Below, one piece after another: positions 61,814 to 64,000 of a stretch of DNA of 64,000 nucleotides (its first letter is position 1; each line of letters opens with the position of its first letter). The notes beneath the pieces were generated by a model. That model saw only the letters and a list, made by a program, of their open reading frames with translations. It did not search any database and was not told where the DNA came from. The DNA lies in NCBI GenBank assembly GCA_964343605.1, contig CAYFKJ010000002.1:186001-250000 (forward strand), read 5' to 3'. This DNA comes from CAYFKJ01 sp964343605. GTDB lineage: Bacteria > Pseudomonadota > Alphaproteobacteria > UBA2966. Both the position numbers and the translations under genes were made by a program.

Positions 61814-61840
61814 TTGGCACTCTCTCTGTGTGAGTGCTAA
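61814..61840 (+). promoter_or_regulatory. CIRCE element (HrcA operator) of groESL
   Basis: TTGGCACTC-N9-GAGTGCTAA matches the CIRCE consensus (TTAGCACTC-N9-GAGTGCTAA) with one change (A to G at the third base). It lies 66 bp before the groES start codon, with a CTTGCAAA-type -35 candidate about 40 bp upstream of it. HrcA is expected to repress from here. Confidence 0.93.
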
Positions 61841-61906
61841 TCCAACGAGGTTCACAAGACCGAACTGTTTTTTGTAAGCGAAACAACACCGGAGGAGGAT
61901 CCAGGT

Positions 61907-62212
61907 ATGAAGTTTCGGCCCCTGCACGATCGCGTGCTGGTTCGTCGGCTAGACTCGGAAGAGAAGACTGCCGGCGGAATTATTATTCCCGATACCGCAC
62001 AGGAAAAGCCCATGGAAGGCGAAATCGTCGCCGTTGGTTCGGGCGCCCGCAGTGAAGACGGCAAGGTTACGCCGTTGGATGTCGTTGCCGGCGACCGCGT
62101 TCTGTTCGGAAAATGGTCAGGCACCGAGGTCTCTATCGACGGCGAGGAACTCGTCATCATGAAAGAGTCCGACATCATGGGCGTGATCGAAACCGGCAAG
62201 AAGAAGAAGTAA
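61907..62212 (+). CDS. groES: Co-chaperonin GroES
   Basis: A 101-residue GroES: MKFRPLHDRVLVRR, the mobile loop with KTAGGIIIPDTAQEKP, and the VIETGKKKK tail. Length is slightly above the usual 95-97. It is the lid of the GroEL folding chamber. The start ATG at 61907 has a GGAGGAGG site. It lies downstream of a CIRCE element and 69 bp before groEL. Confidence 0.99.
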   Translation: MKFRPLHDRVLVRRLDSEEKTAGGIIIPDTAQEKPMEGEIVAVGSGARSEDGKVTPLDVVAGDRVLFGKWSGTEVSIDGEELVIMKESDIMGVIETGKKKK

Positions 62213-62281
62213 TTGCCGGTTTTCCGGATCTTTTTCTCTGTCATCACCCAAAATTTCCCTTTTTCCTAGGAGCAATCAGGA

Positions 62282-63928
<1,647 letters not shown>

Positions 63929-63937
63929 GCCGTTTTG

Positions 63938-63968
63938 CCATCCGTTCGGCGCTATACGCGCCGGATGG
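63938..63968 (+). terminator. Hairpin after groEL
   Basis: CCATC with GATGG and inner CGGCGC with GCGCCG (loop TATAC) form a hairpin 10 bp after the groEL stop. No T-run follows within the window, so it may be a processing or Rho-independent-like end with weak U-tract. Confidence 0.5.
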
Positions 63969-64000
63969 GCTGAAAATTGGGGACGCACCGCGGTGTGTCC

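Overview
The window is a GC-rich stretch of bacterial chromosome that reads as an alphaproteobacterium. The evidence is the single groES-groEL operon behind a CIRCE element, the Gly/Met-rich GroEL tail, dense operons with ATGA-type overlaps, and many non-phosphorylative sugar-acid and SDR enzymes. The genus cannot be named from the sequence. I call 53 protein genes and see no tRNA, rRNA, CRISPR array, transposase or phage gene.

Layout. 40-5023 (minus): a DMT exporter, M20 deacylase, MetE-like protein and SDR operon, with a second SDR upstream. 5186-16494: signalling genes (a soluble multi-PAS histidine kinase; a TorT-like periplasmic protein next to a CHASE hybrid kinase ending in REC-HPt; a stand-alone receiver) around an Lrp regulator divergent from an AceE-type E1 dehydrogenase. 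16682-22638: an aspartate-dehydrogenase-like gene divergent from an operon of an orphan molybdenum hydroxylase subunit, a nitroreductase, an epimerase and a double GNAT protein. 22857-38470: the most interesting block, a putative TetR regulon (ABC importer with DapA-like and PhyH enzymes; DMT, SLC13, PsuK, PsuG and MetE-like operon; TetR, enolase-superfamily, Gfo/Idh/MocA, DUF993 and TIM-barrel epimerase operon). Two near-identical 18-bp palindromes, each about 30 bp past a perfect TTGACA, sit at its two divergent promoter regions. 38471-38860: paired dRS3-like palindromes.

40597-51424 is a sugar-acid catabolic region: KDPGal-type aldolase, GntR regulator, arabinonate-type IlvD/Edd dehydratase, XylX-like and UxaA-like dehydratases, a 2-keto-3-deoxy-L-fuconate-dehydrogenase-like SDR and a diketo-acid FAH hydrolase. 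A shared 14-bp motif lies in its two divergent intergenic regions. An SBP3 protein and an S9 peptidase are interspersed. 51505-56087 holds a TauE permease and a kinase pair (membrane kinase plus REC-PAS-kinase). 56406-61712 holds a DenD-like dehydrogenase, a choline-kinase-like protein, a YiiX-like permuted papain-fold protein, MarR divergent from fumarylacetoacetase, and an LLM flavin monooxygenase. 61907-63928 is groES-groEL.

Overall the region looks like catabolic accessory chromosome: sugar acids, glycosides or nucleosides and amino acids feeding pyruvate and TCA intermediates, with local regulators beside the genes they probably control. The substrates of the TetR-controlled locus and the XDH/nitroreductase operon are not evident. 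Family assignments come from motif and sequence recall, not database searches.
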